In this document: one piece after another, positions 1 to 9,456 of the stretch
Numbering within the stretch: the first letter of the stretch is position 1
Layout: every line of letters starts with the position of its first letter
Assembly (NCBI RefSeq): GCF_006439395.2
Contig: NZ_CP083950.1
Location: 62,001 to 126,000, forward strand
Direction of reading: 5' to 3'
Length of the DNA: 64,000 nt
Source of the DNA: Mesorhizobium sp. B4-1-4
GTDB taxonomy: Bacteria > Pseudomonadota > Alphaproteobacteria > Rhizobiales > Rhizobiaceae
Notes under the pieces: generated by a model
Databases searched by the model: none
Told to the model about the DNA's origin: nothing
The model's input: the letters and a program-made list of their open reading frames with translations, nothing else
Position numbers and translations under genes: made by a program

Positions 1-397
1 GATTGGGACCGGTATACGGCTAGCAGAAGTTTGGCGGTACGCCCTCTAGGATTCGAGTGGTCGCATGCATTCACCGACTTTCGCCCCAACAAAGCGGAAA
101 AAAGGCGCTCAAGTACCAAAATCAGCATATTTCTGGCGGCCGAGCCCTCCTACAATGCTGCCTCAAACACAAATCGGTTGCCTTAGTACAAGGGGAATGC
201 CGCCTTGGCACTAAAAAGCTCAACCGCACTGGTCTATTCACCACTCTGCAGTCACCAGCGCGGGCCGAACCGCGTGATCGAAATCTCGACTGACACTCAG
301 TCCAAAAAACTCGCGATCGGCACGACTGTCAAAGGATCCAAACCGGAAATTGGCCCGGGCGTATTTTTTCAGTTAGTCGATGGGAAAAGGAAGCAAA
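1..397. other. Leader region without a gene
   Basis: No convincing coding frame was found. The short open frames here lack recognisable motifs. The segment presumably carries the promoter of the aminotransferase gene that starts at 398. I looked for a sigma-54 type -24/-12 element and did not find a good one. Confidence 0.5.
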
Positions 398-1804
398 ATG
401 TCTACAATCGATATTGAAAAAATCAGCACAAAGGACAGGAACTCCGTCCTGCATCCCTTTACGCAACTAAAAGATTTTGCGACCGGAAAGCTTGGCGAGC
501 CGACGATCGTCGAGACCGGCAAGGGAATACGGATTCAGGACGCCTACGGCAATCAGTTGATTGATGGCTTCGCCGGGCTCTACTGTGTCAACGTTGGCTA
601 CGGCCGAACCGAAGTTGCCGAAGCGATCTCACGCCAAGCTTATCGTCTCGCCTACTATCATTCCTATGCTGCCCACACGACCGACGAGCTCGCGATCCTG
701 TCGGACCGGCTCGTTAAGATGGCGCCCGGCAAGATGAGCAAGGTGTTCTATGGTATGTCCGGTTCCGACGCTAACGAAACGCAGGCCAAGCTCGTCTGGT
801 ACTACAACAATCTCCGGGGCAAGCCGGCGAAGAAGAAGATCATCTCGCGTGAGCGCGGTTATCATGGCTGCAGCGTGATCTCCGGTTCAATGACCGGCAT
901 GAGCTTCTATCACGACCATATGGACCTCCCGCTGCCGCATGTCGTTCACACCGGCGTGCCACACCACTACTGGGGCGCCAGTCCGGGCGAGACCGAACGC
1001 GAATTCTCCTCGCGCCGTGCTGCCGAACTCGATGCGCTGATCGAACGTCTCGGTCCCGACAATGTCGGCGCCTTCATCGCCGAACCGGTTCTCGGCACCG
1101 GCGGCATCACGCCTCCGCCGGAAGGTTACTGGAAGGCGATCCAGGCCGTTCTGCGGAAGCATGACGTTCTGCTCATCGCCGATGAAGTGATCACCGGCTT
1201 CGGCCGCACCGGCTCGATGTTCGGATCGGAGCATTATGGCATCGAACCCGATCTGATCACAGTGGCCAAAGGCCTGACCTCCGCGTATTTCCCGCTTTCT
1301 GGAGCACTCGTGGGCGAGAAGGTTTACAAGGTGCTTGAGGACGGGGCCGACAAGGTCGGTGCGTTCTCGCACGGCTATACCTATTCCGGACATCCGATTG
1401 GTGCAGCTGCTGCAAATGCTGTGCTCGATATTGTCGAAAAGGAAAACCTACCAGGGAACGCGCGCGAGGTCGGTGCTTACTTCCAGACCCAACTCAAGGA
1501 GAAGTTTGCGCAACTGCCGATCGTTGGCGAAGTGCGCGGCGTGGGTTTGATGGGTGCAATCGAGTTCGTCGCCGACCGGGATAAGAAGAAGCGATTTGAT
1601 CCTTCTCTGAAGGTCGGTGCTCGTGTCTCCAAGGCGGCCCGTGATCGTGGCCTGATTGCCCGCGCCATGCCGCATGGTGATATTCTTGGCTTCGCTCCGC
1701 CGCTCGTTACCACCAGGGCCGAAGTCGATGAGATCGTTTCCATCGCTGAAAGCGCGGTTCGCTGCGTCATGGACGAACTCGTCCGCGAGGGGCAGAAGGT
1801 CTGA
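398..1804 (+). CDS. Class III PLP-dependent aminotransferase (omega-amino acid/amine type)
   Basis: A 468-residue fold-type I aminotransferase that would move an amino group from an amine or omega-amino acid to a keto acid such as pyruvate. Visible marks are DEVITGFGRTG in the middle of the protein (the Asp that contacts the pyridine nitrogen), the presumed PLP lysine in TVAKGLTSAYFPLSG, and the small-domain motif VRGVGLMGAIEF. An upstream in-frame ATG exists at 380, but I prefer 398 because AAAGGAAGC precedes it at good spacing and the protein then begins MSTIDIEK. It is followed by an aldehyde dehydrogenase and a glutamate dehydrogenase on the same strand. Together these could convert an amine to an aldehyde, oxidise the aldehyde and recycle glutamate. 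The substrate is not shown; polyamine, GABA or diaminobutyrate-type substrates are possible. Confidence 0.88.
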   Translation: MSTIDIEKISTKDRNSVLHPFTQLKDFATGKLGEPTIVETGKGIRIQDAYGNQLIDGFAGLYCVNVGYGRTEVAEAISRQAYRLAYYHSYAAHTTDELAILSDRLVKMAPGKMSKVFYGMSGSDANETQAKLVWYYNNLRGKPAKKKIISRERGYHGCSVISGSMTGMSFYHDHMDLPLPHVVHTGVPHHYWGASPGETEREFSSRRAAELDALIERLGPDNVGAFIAEPVLGTGGITPPPEGYWKAIQAVLRKHDVLLIADEVITGFGRTGSMFGSEHYGIEPDLITVAKGLTSAYFPLSGALVGEKVYKVLEDGADKVGAFSHGYTYSGHPIGAAAANAVLDIVEKENLPGNAREVGAYFQTQLKEKFAQLPIVGEVRGVGLMGAIEFVADRDKKKRFDPSLKVGARVSKAARDRGLIARAMPHGDILGFAPPLVTTRAEVDEIVSIAESAVRCVMDELVREGQKV

Positions 1805-1970
1805 GTCAACATCGGCAGCCGGAGAAGTCCTGTCATGCGAAAGACAACCGGCACCTGAGCGGGATGCAACAAGCAATCGGACTACAGTGCAGAGAAACGA
1901 GCTGCGCTGTCAATGACAACTCTGTCTCCGCAGCAATGGGCGCGGTGCGAAACCTCCAACAGGAAGCCGA

Positions 1971-3386
1971 ATGAGCGCTACCAAACTTCGCGTCGCAATA
2001 GGGGTGGACACAATCTCAGTGGACAATCCATATGATGGGTCTCTCATCGGCTCGGTCGACGTGACCGATGCAAGCAAGATCAACGAACTTGTTGCACGCG
2101 CCCGTCAAGGTGCCGAGCTTTCTCGCGACCTCCCACGGCATCGGCGCGCGAGCATCCTCGAAACGGCAGCCCGGATCGTTGAAAGCCGGAGGGATGCGTT
2201 CGCGAGAACGATCGTACTCGAAGCCGGAAAGACAATAGTGCAGGCCCGAAAGGAAGTGTTTCGCTGCGTCAACACGCTGAGGCTCTCCGCCGAAGAAGCA
2301 AAGCGAAACGCCGGAGAGATCGTGCCATTCGATGCCTATGCAGGATCGGAAAATCGCCAAGGCTGGTTTACACGCGAACCGCTTGGCATCATCACAGCCA
2401 TTACCCCTTATAACGACCCGCTGAACCTCGTGGCTCACAAACTCGGACCCGCCATTGCGGGGGGCAATTCGGTGCTTCTAAAGCCTTCCGAACTGACTCC
2501 TCTTTCGGCGATCAACCTAGTCGGTGCGCTGATCGAGGCAGGATTACCGCAAGAGGTCATCACAGTTGCGATCGGCGGGCCGGATCTCGGTAAGGCCCTG
2601 GTCTCCGCACGCGAGGTGCGGATGGTGTCGTTCACTGGAGGCTTTGCCACAGGGGAGGCCATCAGCCGCACGGCAGGGCTGAAGAAACTGGCGATGGAGC
2701 TCGGCGGCAACGCGCCCGTCATCGTGATGGATGATTGCGATTTCGACAAAGCGGTCGAGGCTTGCGTCTCCGGTGCGTTCTGGGCGGCGGGCCAGAACTG
2801 CATCGGAGCACAGCGTATTTTGGTTCAAGCCGGACTTTATGAGCGGTTCCGCGACGCTTTTGTCGCGGCAACGAAGAAGCTGAAGGCCGGTGAGCCGTCT
2901 CAGCAAGACACCGACGTCGGCCCGATGATCTCGAAGCAGGCGGCGGAACGCGCTGAGGCAGCGGTCAATGCTGCGCTCGACGTTGGAGCGAGATTGCTAT
3001 GCGGACATCGACGCGAGGGGGCTCTCTATTATCCCACTGTGCTCGAAGCGACGCCACCGACCTGCGGGCTTTGGCACGAGGAGGTGTTTGCGCCAGTCGT
3101 TATGCTCGCTCCGTTTAGTTCGCTCGACGAAGCAATCAACATGGCTAACGATCCGGAATACAGCCTGCATGCTGCCATCTTCACCAATAATCTCTTTGTC
3201 GCCCTTGAGGCCGCAGGCAGGATCGAAGCCGGCGGAGTAATGATCAATGACTCGTCCGATTACCGCTTCGATGCCATGCCCTTCGGCGGCTTCAAATACG
3301 GCAGCATGGGAAGGGAAGGGGTCCGGTTTGCCTATGAGGAAATGACCCAGCCCAAGGTCGTTTGCATCAATAGGGATAAAGGCTGA
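1971..3386 (+). CDS. NAD(P)-dependent aldehyde dehydrogenase
   Basis: A 471-residue ALDH-superfamily enzyme that oxidises an aldehyde to the acid. The N-terminal cofactor domain has [21 protein letters not shown] and the cofactor-contact segment LLKPSELTP. The general-base Glu lies in [13 protein letters not shown] and the nucleophilic Cys in [13 protein letters not shown]. The C-terminal [14 protein letters not shown] is the usual ALDH tail. The start has AGGAAG eight bases upstream. It lies 166 bp after the aminotransferase and probably handles the aldehyde that enzyme forms. Sequence style is near succinate-semialdehyde or phosphonoacetaldehyde dehydrogenases, but the substrate cannot be assigned by eye. 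Confidence 0.88.
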   Translation: MSATKLRVAIGVDTISVDNPYDGSLIGSVDVTDASKINELVARARQGAELSRDLPRHRRASILETAARIVESRRDAFARTIVLEAGKTIVQARKEVFRCVNTLRLSAEEAKRNAGEIVPFDAYAGSENRQGWFTREPLGIITAITPYNDPLNLVAHKLGPAIAGGNSVLLKPSELTPLSAINLVGALIEAGLPQEVITVAIGGPDLGKALVSAREVRMVSFTGGFATGEAISRTAGLKKLAMELGGNAPVIVMDDCDFDKAVEACVSGAFWAAGQNCIGAQRILVQAGLYERFRDAFVAATKKLKAGEPSQQDTDVGPMISKQAAERAEAAVNAALDVGARLLCGHRREGALYYPTVLEATPPTCGLWHEEVFAPVVMLAPFSSLDEAINMANDPEYSLHAAIFTNNLFVALEAAGRIEAGGVMINDSSDYRFDAMPFGGFKYGSMGREGVRFAYEEMTQPKVVCINRDKG

Positions 3387-3468
3387 ACGAAATTCACCCA
3401 AACCGTCAATCTGATTGCGAATGTCTGAACTGTGCGGTGGCGTATTTCGAATGGAGCAGTGTTGAGCG

Positions 3469-4893
3469 ATGGAGACAAGGGTGCACGTCGGTTCCGCCAG
3501 CTTTCTTGAGAGCGTCGATCAAAACTTTCGTCATGCCATGTCATTCCTCGATCTGCCGGAGGGCCTGGCGGAGCGCATCATCCAATGCAACTCGACTTAC
3601 ACGGTCCGATTTGGCGTGAGGCTGAGGGGGCGTATGCACAGCTTTATTGGGTGGAGATCCGTTCACAGTGAACATTGCGAACCGGTGAAAGGCGGCATTC
3701 GCTATGCTGCCAACGCCGAGGCCGAGGAAGTGGAAGCACTTGCGGCATTGATGACGCTCAAATGCTCACTTGTGGACGTGCCGTTTGGCGGTTCGAAAGG
3801 AGCGCTCAAGATCGATCCGCGGGAATGGACACCGCAGGAACTTGAGCGCATCACCCGTCGCTTTACACAGGAGCTCAACAAACGGGGTTTAATCGGCCCG
3901 GGAGTCAACGTTCCTGCACCGGACATCGGTACGGGTGAACGGGAGATGGCGTGGATGATGGACGAGTTCCGTCGCGCCAATCCGACGGACGTCATCAATG
4001 CGCGGGCCTGTGTTACGGGAAAGCCGCTGTCCAAAGGGGGGATTGCCGGACGAACGGAGGCCACGGGCAGGGGCGTTCAGTTCGCCATCCAAAGCTATCT
4101 CCGCGATGCACGCACGCGCGGCCTGAACGGTCGACGAGATCTTCGGGATGCGTCGGTGATCGTTCAGGGCTTCGGAAATGTCGGTTACCATGCGGCGAAG
4201 TTTCTGTCGGAAGAAGACGGCGGTCGTGTAATTATCGTCACGGAGCGCGATGGATATGTGGCAAATCCCGCGGGTCTTTCAATCCAGGCGTTGAAGCAAC
4301 ACCAACTCAAGACCGGCAGCGTTCTCGGCTTTCCCGGCGCCCAATCTTTTGCGGCCGACATGACGGGCATCGAGCAGTCGTGCGATGTTCTCATTCCCGC
4401 GGCCATGGAAAACGCCATCAATTCCGGCAATGCGGGGGGCATAAAGGCGCACCTCGTCGTGGAGGCGGCAAACGGACCAATTACATTTGAAGCGGATAAG
4501 GCCCTTCGCTGCCGGGGAATAACAATCCTTCCAGACCTTTACGTCAATGCCGGCGGCGTTGTTGTCAGCTACTTCGAGTGGGTCAAGAATCTCACGCATA
4601 TTCCCTTCGGTCTGATGGAACGGCGCCGACGCGAGCGGCGTAATCTTGCAATAGCCACGGCGCTCGAAAGAATGACCGGTCAGGAGTTTCCGGCGGACAT
4701 GCGCGGGGAGTTTCTTGAAGGCGGCGGCGAGCTCGATCTTGTCCGCTCGGGTCTTGAAGATGTCATGCGCAGCACCTGGAGTCGCATATCAAACCTCCTC
4801 GAAGACCAGCCTGAACTGGGAGATTATAGGACTGCCGCCTATGTCGCCTCTATTCGGCAAGTCGCCGACGCTTATGAGGCGATCGGGATCTAG
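3469..4893 (+). CDS. Glu/Leu/Phe/Val dehydrogenase family (glutamate dehydrogenase-like)
   Basis: A 474-residue amino-acid dehydrogenase. KGGIRYA and the segment LKCSLVDVPFGGSKGA contain the substrate-binding and catalytic lysines of glutamate dehydrogenases. GPGVNVPAPDIGTGEREMAW is the characteristic loop, and VQGFGNVGYHAAKFL is the nucleotide-binding GxGNxG turn of the Rossmann domain. The length suits the hexameric NAD-linked class. The likely role is oxidative deamination of glutamate to 2-oxoglutarate, which would regenerate the acceptor or drain nitrogen from the aminotransferase two genes upstream. Other amino acids accepted by the family are possible. The start at 3469 gives a family-typical N-terminus (FLESVDQNFRHAMSFLDLP). 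Confidence 0.92.
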   Translation: METRVHVGSASFLESVDQNFRHAMSFLDLPEGLAERIIQCNSTYTVRFGVRLRGRMHSFIGWRSVHSEHCEPVKGGIRYAANAEAEEVEALAALMTLKCSLVDVPFGGSKGALKIDPREWTPQELERITRRFTQELNKRGLIGPGVNVPAPDIGTGEREMAWMMDEFRRANPTDVINARACVTGKPLSKGGIAGRTEATGRGVQFAIQSYLRDARTRGLNGRRDLRDASVIVQGFGNVGYHAAKFLSEEDGGRVIIVTERDGYVANPAGLSIQALKQHQLKTGSVLGFPGAQSFAADMTGIEQSCDVLIPAAMENAINSGNAGGIKAHLVVEAANGPITFEADKALRCRGITILPDLYVNAGGVVVSYFEWVKNLTHIPFGLMERRRRERRNLAIATALERMTGQEFPADMRGEFLEGGGELDLVRSGLEDVMRSTWSRISNLLEDQPELGDYRTAAYVASIRQVADAYEAIGI

Positions 4894-5138
4894 CTGGAAC
4901 GAGACATGGCTTCACGCGGTAAGACGATGACGGAAATGTAGATTGCTTGTTCGGCCTCCCAAGGCGCCGTGGCTGCCGTCGAACTCGTTTCGGCGGCAGC
5001 CGATCCTCACCTATGGAGAAAGTTCCATAAGGGGCAGGGGCCTGAAATCGTGAAGACCGAGGAAGGGGCCGATCTATGCCGCAACGAGCACTTTGATGAC
5101 AGAAGCAACGTTTCTGAACCGGGGAAGGATTGCGACAT

Positions 5139-5333
5139 GACGGCCGCCATTTACCAAAGTCGGTGTCATCGGATCGGGCCAGATGGGAAGCGATATTGCC
5201 TATGTGGCGGCGCTCGTCAGCTACGATCTCATGCTTTATGACGTCCGCAAACCCCGAGGCGGGCTGGCTCGGCCGTAAGGTCGGACGCGGTTTCTACGAC
5301 TGTCGGCGGGCACCACCTGTTCCGACACGCTAA
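5139..5333 (+). pseudogene. Internally deleted 3-hydroxyacyl-CoA dehydrogenase
   Basis: Two ends of one gene are joined. The frame beginning near 5158 reads KVGVIGSGQMGSDIAYVAA, the GxGxxG Rossmann start of 3-hydroxyacyl/3-hydroxybutyryl-CoA dehydrogenases. About 60 bases later, in another frame, AGWLGRKVGRGFYD appears, which is the conserved C-terminal segment of the same family. The roughly 230 residues between are missing, and the presumed ATG at 5139 is out of frame with the Rossmann part. The gene is dead. A good ribosome site (GGGGAAGG) still lies before 5139. Confidence 0.82.
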
Positions 5334-5523
5334 CTAGGGACCATTCACAACATGCCGTATGACGAGATGATCTTGCTGGGCACCAGACACATGGCAGAAT
5401 GCCCGAATGAGCCGGTTCCGCACAGAGTCGAAGGCGCCAGTCGAGCCGGCGCGCCATATTCTCTGGACCGAATCCGCCCATGCGACAGCCATTGACGCGA
5501 CCAGCCTGAACGAGTGAGCCGAA

Positions 5524-7170
5524 ATGCCGCCGAACGAGGAAAGCGCGGCGACGTCATTGCTGGCGCCGCTGAAGAACCCGACCTTCCGCTCGATTTGGCT
5601 CGCGTCGCAAGTATCGAGCCTAGGCTGGCTGATGCAGACGGTCGCACTCAGCTGGCTGATGGCGACGATCTCCACCTCTGACGTGATGGTCGCGCTCGTC
5701 CAGGCCTCCTCCACCTTACCGTCATTTCTCCTTGCGATCTTCGTCGGGGCGATCGCCGACAATTTCAGCCGGCGCACGGTCATGATCGTCGGTCGCGGCC
5801 TCATGATGACGGCTTCGGCGATGCTGACGATCCTCATGGTGCTCGGCGTAGCCGATCCCTGGACCATCCTTGCGTTCAGTTTTCTCGACGGCTGCGGCAT
5901 TGCTCTCAGCGATCCGGCCTGGCGGGCATCTATCGGCGATATTCTGGAACGTCGCTACCTACCGTCAGCGATCACGCTGAGTGCTGTCAGTTTCAACACA
6001 GTCCGGAGCGTCGGCCCGGCGCTTGGCGGGATCATCGTCGCAGCCTTCGGACCGGTGGTCACCTTTGCTCTGACCACCCTCGGCTTTGTCGCTCCGCTAA
6101 CTGCGCTGTGGCGTAACAAATGGAAAGTGCCATCCTCTCCGCTGCCCCGCGAGAGGTTGATGACAGCGATCCATGACGGCCTGCGCTTTACTGCCATATC
6201 CTCTCAAATCAAGGCAACAATTGCACGCGGGACGCTGTTTGGGCTTGCAAGCACGTCGATGCTGGCGCTCCTGCCTCTTGTTGCGCGCGATCACCTGAAG
6301 GGGGGCCCCATCGACTACGGTATCCTGATGGCGGGCTTCGGCGGAGGCGCCCTTCTCGCCGGGATCACCAACACATCGCTGAGGCGGACGCTTGCGCAAG
6401 AGCGGTTGTTCATTCTCGCCTGCCTGGCGTGCGCGTCATGCGAATTCTCTCTGGCCCTGACGTCCGCGCTTGCCATTGCAACGGTCGCGCTTGCTTTCGG
6501 GGGGGCCGGCTGGGTGACGGCCTGGTCCGGGCTCGGCATCAATGTACAGCTGGCAAGCCCACGATGGATCGTGGGGCGCACGATCTCCATCTACAGTGCA
6601 TTCACCTATGGCGGTCTTGCCGGCGGCAGCTGGCTTTGGGGAACGGTTACCGAGAATTATTCGCTCACGTCCGCACTCATCGCATCGGCAGTCACCACAT
6701 TGGTTGTCGCCGCCGTCGGGCTGAAGCTGCCGATCTGCGACCGACTGGAATCGGAACTGGAACCTGCGGGAAACTTCGCGCCGCCAGCGGTCGCGCTGGA
6801 TCTTAAGCCGAGAAGCGGCCCCATCGTGGTGACGACCGAATATACGATTTCACGCCAGAACGCCGAACGCTTTCTGGACATCATGCGCGAGCGCAGACAC
6901 GCGCAAAGCCGGGTTGGCGCGCGCCACTGGTCGCTGAACTGCGATGTTCAGCAACCGTCTCGATGGATAGAGATATACCGCACGCCGACCTGGACGGACT
7001 ACCTTCGCCTCAATCATCGCCGGACGGCCGCCGACAAGCAGTTGGATGAAGAACTCCTGCAGTTAATGCCTGCAGACGCGAACCCACCGAAAACGAGCAT
7101 CCTGATCGAACGGCCGACCGAACCTGTCCGCAAACCTGGACCACCGATGCCTATCGTTCCACAGAGGTGA
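5524..7170 (+). CDS. MFS transporter of the enterobactin-exporter-like (MFS_3) family
   Basis: A 548-residue integral membrane protein. The first ~400 residues hold about ten to twelve hydrophobic segments and open with PTFRSIWLASQVSSLGWLMQ, typical of the MFS_3 family that includes EntS-like exporters. IADNFSRRTVMIVGR is the cytoplasmic loop 2-3 signature. The last ~120 residues form a soluble tail (TTEYTISRQNAERFLDIM onward) that resembles a dimeric antibiotic-monooxygenase-like fold; this tail is normal for longer members of the family. It probably exports a small molecule by proton antiport. The cargo is unknown, and the gene stands alone between a pseudogene and the repeat region. Confidence 0.85.
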   Translation: MPPNEESAATSLLAPLKNPTFRSIWLASQVSSLGWLMQTVALSWLMATISTSDVMVALVQASSTLPSFLLAIFVGAIADNFSRRTVMIVGRGLMMTASAMLTILMVLGVADPWTILAFSFLDGCGIALSDPAWRASIGDILERRYLPSAITLSAVSFNTVRSVGPALGGIIVAAFGPVVTFALTTLGFVAPLTALWRNKWKVPSSPLPRERLMTAIHDGLRFTAISSQIKATIARGTLFGLASTSMLALLPLVARDHLKGGPIDYGILMAGFGGGALLAGITNTSLRRTLAQERLFILACLACASCEFSLALTSALAIATVALAFGGAGWVTAWSGLGINVQLASPRWIVGRTISIYSAFTYGGLAGGSWLWGTVTENYSLTSALIASAVTTLVVAAVGLKLPICDRLESELEPAGNFAPPAVALDLKPRSGPIVVTTEYTISRQNAERFLDIMRERRHAQSRVGARHWSLNCDVQQPSRWIEIYRTPTWTDYLRLNHRRTAADKQLDEELLQLMPADANPPKTSILIERPTEPVRKPGPPMPIVPQR

Positions 7171-7324
7171 TCCCATCACGGGTTGATCCGCCCGCACCCG
7201 GTCCGGCAGCAATGCAGCGTGAAATGCTCTCGATAGCGGTTCACTCCGAAATGGCGCCGTCCGGCGCCGAAGGGCCGGTGCTGTCAACGCCTCGGCCGTT
7301 ATGCCTTGCTGCTGCCGCTGCCGC

Positions 7325-8026
7325 TCATTGATCATGCTCATCGAGGGCGTAGCCCGCTGAGCGTATGGTGCGGATGACGTTGCGGGGAGAGACCGTCTTC
7401 ATCGTCTTTCTAAGGCGGCTGACATGGACGTCGACGGTGCGTGTGTCGACATGGTGGTTGTCGGACCAGGCCGCTCGGATGAGTTCGTCGCGGCTGCATA
7501 CCTTGCCGCGGTTCTCGACCAGATAGCGCAACAGATTGAACTCGATCGGGCCCAGATGCAGCTGCTGTCCGCTCCAACGCACCTTATGGCTGGCGAGACG
7601 GATTTTAAGATCGCCGCAGATCAGCGACGGGTCATCCTCGCCATCAGAACCCGTCGGTGCTCGCGACAACTTGGCCCGCAGATAGGTAAGCAGCTTGGCC
7701 GGCGCAAAGGGCCGCACGAAGATTTCGTCGATCCCGGCCTTCAGCAGCCCGAGGTGCTGGTTCTCGGCGCCGGGCGCTATCAAGGCGATGACGGGCAGGG
7801 CGCGACTCCGCGGATCGCCCTTGAGTCGGCCGCAGACCGCGTCCCAGGCGGCGTCCGCTGGCTGGCAGTCGAGGACGACGGCGTGCGGCCCCCGTTCGCT
7901 CGCCAGTTGGACCGCTTCGTCGACGCAGCCGGCCAGCTCGCTTGCGAAGCCGGCCTCCTCCAGGATGTGACCGAAGACCAGATAGAAGTCGGCCTCCTTC
8001 GAGCAGATCAGGACCAGTGGCTTCAT
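7325..8026 (-). CDS. OmpR/PhoB-type response regulator with atypical receiver (copy A)
   Basis: A 233-residue protein with a receiver domain (about 1-120) and a winged-helix DNA-binding domain (about 135-230, with GPIEFNLLRYLVENRGKVCSR and the recognition part VDVHVSRLRKTM). The phosphorylatable Asp is kept in AVVLDCQP. However, the acidic pair normally found at the end of the first beta strand is replaced (VLICSKEAD), the conserved Thr/Ser position reads LIAPG, and the conserved Lys is Arg (VRPFAPAK). The receiver may therefore work without normal phosphorylation. No histidine kinase lies nearby. It is divergent from the nucleotidyltransferase gene. About forty residues differ from copy B at 37639-38340. 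Confidence 0.9.
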   Translation of the reverse strand: MKPLVLICSKEADFYLVFGHILEEAGFASELAGCVDEAVQLASERGPHAVVLDCQPADAAWDAVCGRLKGDPRSRALPVIALIAPGAENQHLGLLKAGIDEIFVRPFAPAKLLTYLRAKLSRAPTGSDGEDDPSLICGDLKIRLASHKVRWSGQQLHLGPIEFNLLRYLVENRGKVCSRDELIRAAWSDNHHVDTRTVDVHVSRLRKTMKTVSPRNVIRTIRSAGYALDEHDQ

Positions 8027-8162
8027 AAGCGCCCTGCCTCAACACCTGTGTCGGTTTCCGGTCGCGTTCCTTTCGGAACATCTTCCGATCGCCCTATGCC
8101 AAATGAGTTCCACATGCCAATGCTAGCGGCCGGTTCCACCGTTTGGCAATTCCAGGTTGCCG

Positions 8163-8168
8163 TATAAT
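8163..8168 (+). promoter_or_regulatory. Candidate -10 element for the nucleotidyltransferase gene
   Basis: TATAAT occurs here, with TTGGCA at 8143-8148 upstream. The spacing of 14 bases is shorter than usual, so the -35 assignment is weak. The same bases occur in copy B. About 235 bases of leader separate it from the ATG at 8405, and this leader is nearly identical in both copies. Confidence 0.35.
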
Positions 8169-8404
8169 CCTATATGCTCGCGAAACAAACTCCCTGCGGG
8201 GGCAAGCCCATGGGGAGATAACTGGCGGCGCGGTTCTGAGCTGTGTGTTTCAGCGGGCAAGGGCTGTAAAGCACTGCGCAAATCGGGCAACGTCGGTGGT
8301 GAAAGTACCCATTGCCGAAGCCTGCGACCTTCCGCTAGCACTGCGGGGAAAGGGATCGTGGACGCCATCCCTCGATGACAGTCAATCTGAGGATTTCAGC
8401 GTCG

Positions 8405-9316
8405 ATGATGAAGACCAGCATCGAACATTTGCCGGAGAAGAAGCAGCGCGAGCTGCGCCGCATCATGGATATCCTCCATGAGGAGTTCGACGATGCGCTG
8501 GCAGACGGTTCGACCGAATTCAAGAAGAAGGGTCGTATCCTCAAGACGATCCTGTTCGGCTCCTACGCCCGCGGCGACTGGGTCGACGAGCCGCATACGA
8601 TGAAGGGTTATCGGTCGGACTACGACCTGCTGATCGTGGTGAATAATCGCAAGCTTGCCGATTTCGACTATTGGTACAAGGCAAAGGATCGTCTTGATCG
8701 CGACCGGGGTGTGAACACGCCGACAAACTTCATCGTGCATTCACGGCGCGAGGTAAACACGGCACTGCGCGAGGGGCAGTATTTCTTCACCGACATCCGC
8801 CGCGATGGCATCGTGCTTTACGAGCTCGATGACGAGCCATTGGCTGAGCCGAAGGCGATAACGCCCGCGGCAGCTTATAAGTTTGCCGTAGAGTATTTCG
8901 ACGATCGCATACCTGGCGCACGGGATTTCTTTGACGCCTTTCGTTTTGCGTTGGAGAAAGGACGCCTGAAAAACGCATCCTTCCAGCTGCATCAGGCGAT
9001 TGAGAATAACTACGCAGCACTTCTGTTGGTGCTGACAAACTACAGCCCGCCCTCGCACAAGCTGTCCTTCCTGCGTGCCTTGGCAGAGGAGCAAGACCGG
9101 CGGCTTGCCGAAGCCTGGCCACGCGACCAACAGCGCTACCGTGCCTGGTTCAACACGCTGAATGAGGCCTATGTCAAAGCACGGTATTCAAAGCATTATG
9201 AAATCAGCGAGGAAGCCCTTGTCTGGCTCGGCGAGCGTACCGCCGAGCTCCATGAACTTGTCGAAGAAATCTGCCGTGCTCATCTGGCGCGGTTAAAGGA
9301 AGCCGCGGGCGGCTGA
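8405..9316 (+). CDS. Nucleotidyltransferase-HEPN fusion protein (copy A)
   Basis: A 303-residue protein. Residues about 45-85 carry the polymerase-beta-like nucleotidyltransferase signature: FGSYARGDW followed by YRSDYDLLIVV, the hG[GS]...DxD pattern. The C-terminal half (about 165-290) is helical and HEPN-like, with a basic/histidine motif in KARYSKHYEI. Separate MNT and HEPN partners form antitoxin-toxin pairs that AMPylate or cleave RNA; here the two are fused in one chain, so a self-regulated effector is possible but not shown. I chose 8405 because GAGGA lies at 8389-8393; ATGs at 8375 and 8408 are alternatives. The C-terminus EEICRAHLARLKEAAGG is probably native; copy B is frameshifted here. 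Confidence 0.82.
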   Translation: MMKTSIEHLPEKKQRELRRIMDILHEEFDDALADGSTEFKKKGRILKTILFGSYARGDWVDEPHTMKGYRSDYDLLIVVNNRKLADFDYWYKAKDRLDRDRGVNTPTNFIVHSRREVNTALREGQYFFTDIRRDGIVLYELDDEPLAEPKAITPAAAYKFAVEYFDDRIPGARDFFDAFRFALEKGRLKNASFQLHQAIENNYAALLLVLTNYSPPSHKLSFLRALAEEQDRRLAEAWPRDQQRYRAWFNTLNEAYVKARYSKHYEISEEALVWLGERTAELHELVEEICRAHLARLKEAAGG

Positions 9317-9342
9317 AGAATTGAGCCGTACTCTGACGTGGC

Positions 9343-9405
9343 TCAATCAGCCGGCGTCTTGACGGACTTGCCATACGCGACAGCCCTGATCTCAGGCTCG
9401 GTATG
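9343..9405 (-). pseudogene. 3' stub of an M81 (MlrC-like) hydrolase gene
   Basis: On the minus strand the sequence reads EPEIRAVAYGKSVKTPA followed by Asp and a stop. This is the tail of the intact M81 gene at 39660-41234. Nothing upstream belongs to that gene, so only about twenty codons remain. It marks the edge of the 2.1-kb duplication. Confidence 0.88.
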
Positions 9406-9456
9406 AGGTGTTTCGATACTTAAAACTATTTCAACGTAGCCGGCATATGATCCGAA

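Larger units (their letters stand above)
7312..9415. repeat. Copy A of a 2.1-kb direct repeat
   Basis: This block matches 37626-39731 in the same orientation. It contains the minus-strand response regulator, the divergent intergenic region, the nucleotidyltransferase-HEPN gene and the last ~60 bases of an M81 hydrolase gene. The response-regulator part has diverged clearly, whereas roughly 8130-9240 is almost base-for-base identical to copy B. Copy A ends inside the M81 coding tail, so copy B, which still has the complete M81 gene, keeps the older arrangement at that edge. Confidence 0.93.

Noticed and set aside
887..1393. Long minus-strand frame opposite the aminotransferase, and many like it opposite other genes
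   Set aside because: They are shadows produced by GC-rich third codon positions; none has a motif or ribosome site.
5352..5495. Short open frame between the dead dehydrogenase and the MFS gene
   Set aside because: 47 codons, no motif and no clear ribosome site; probably debris.
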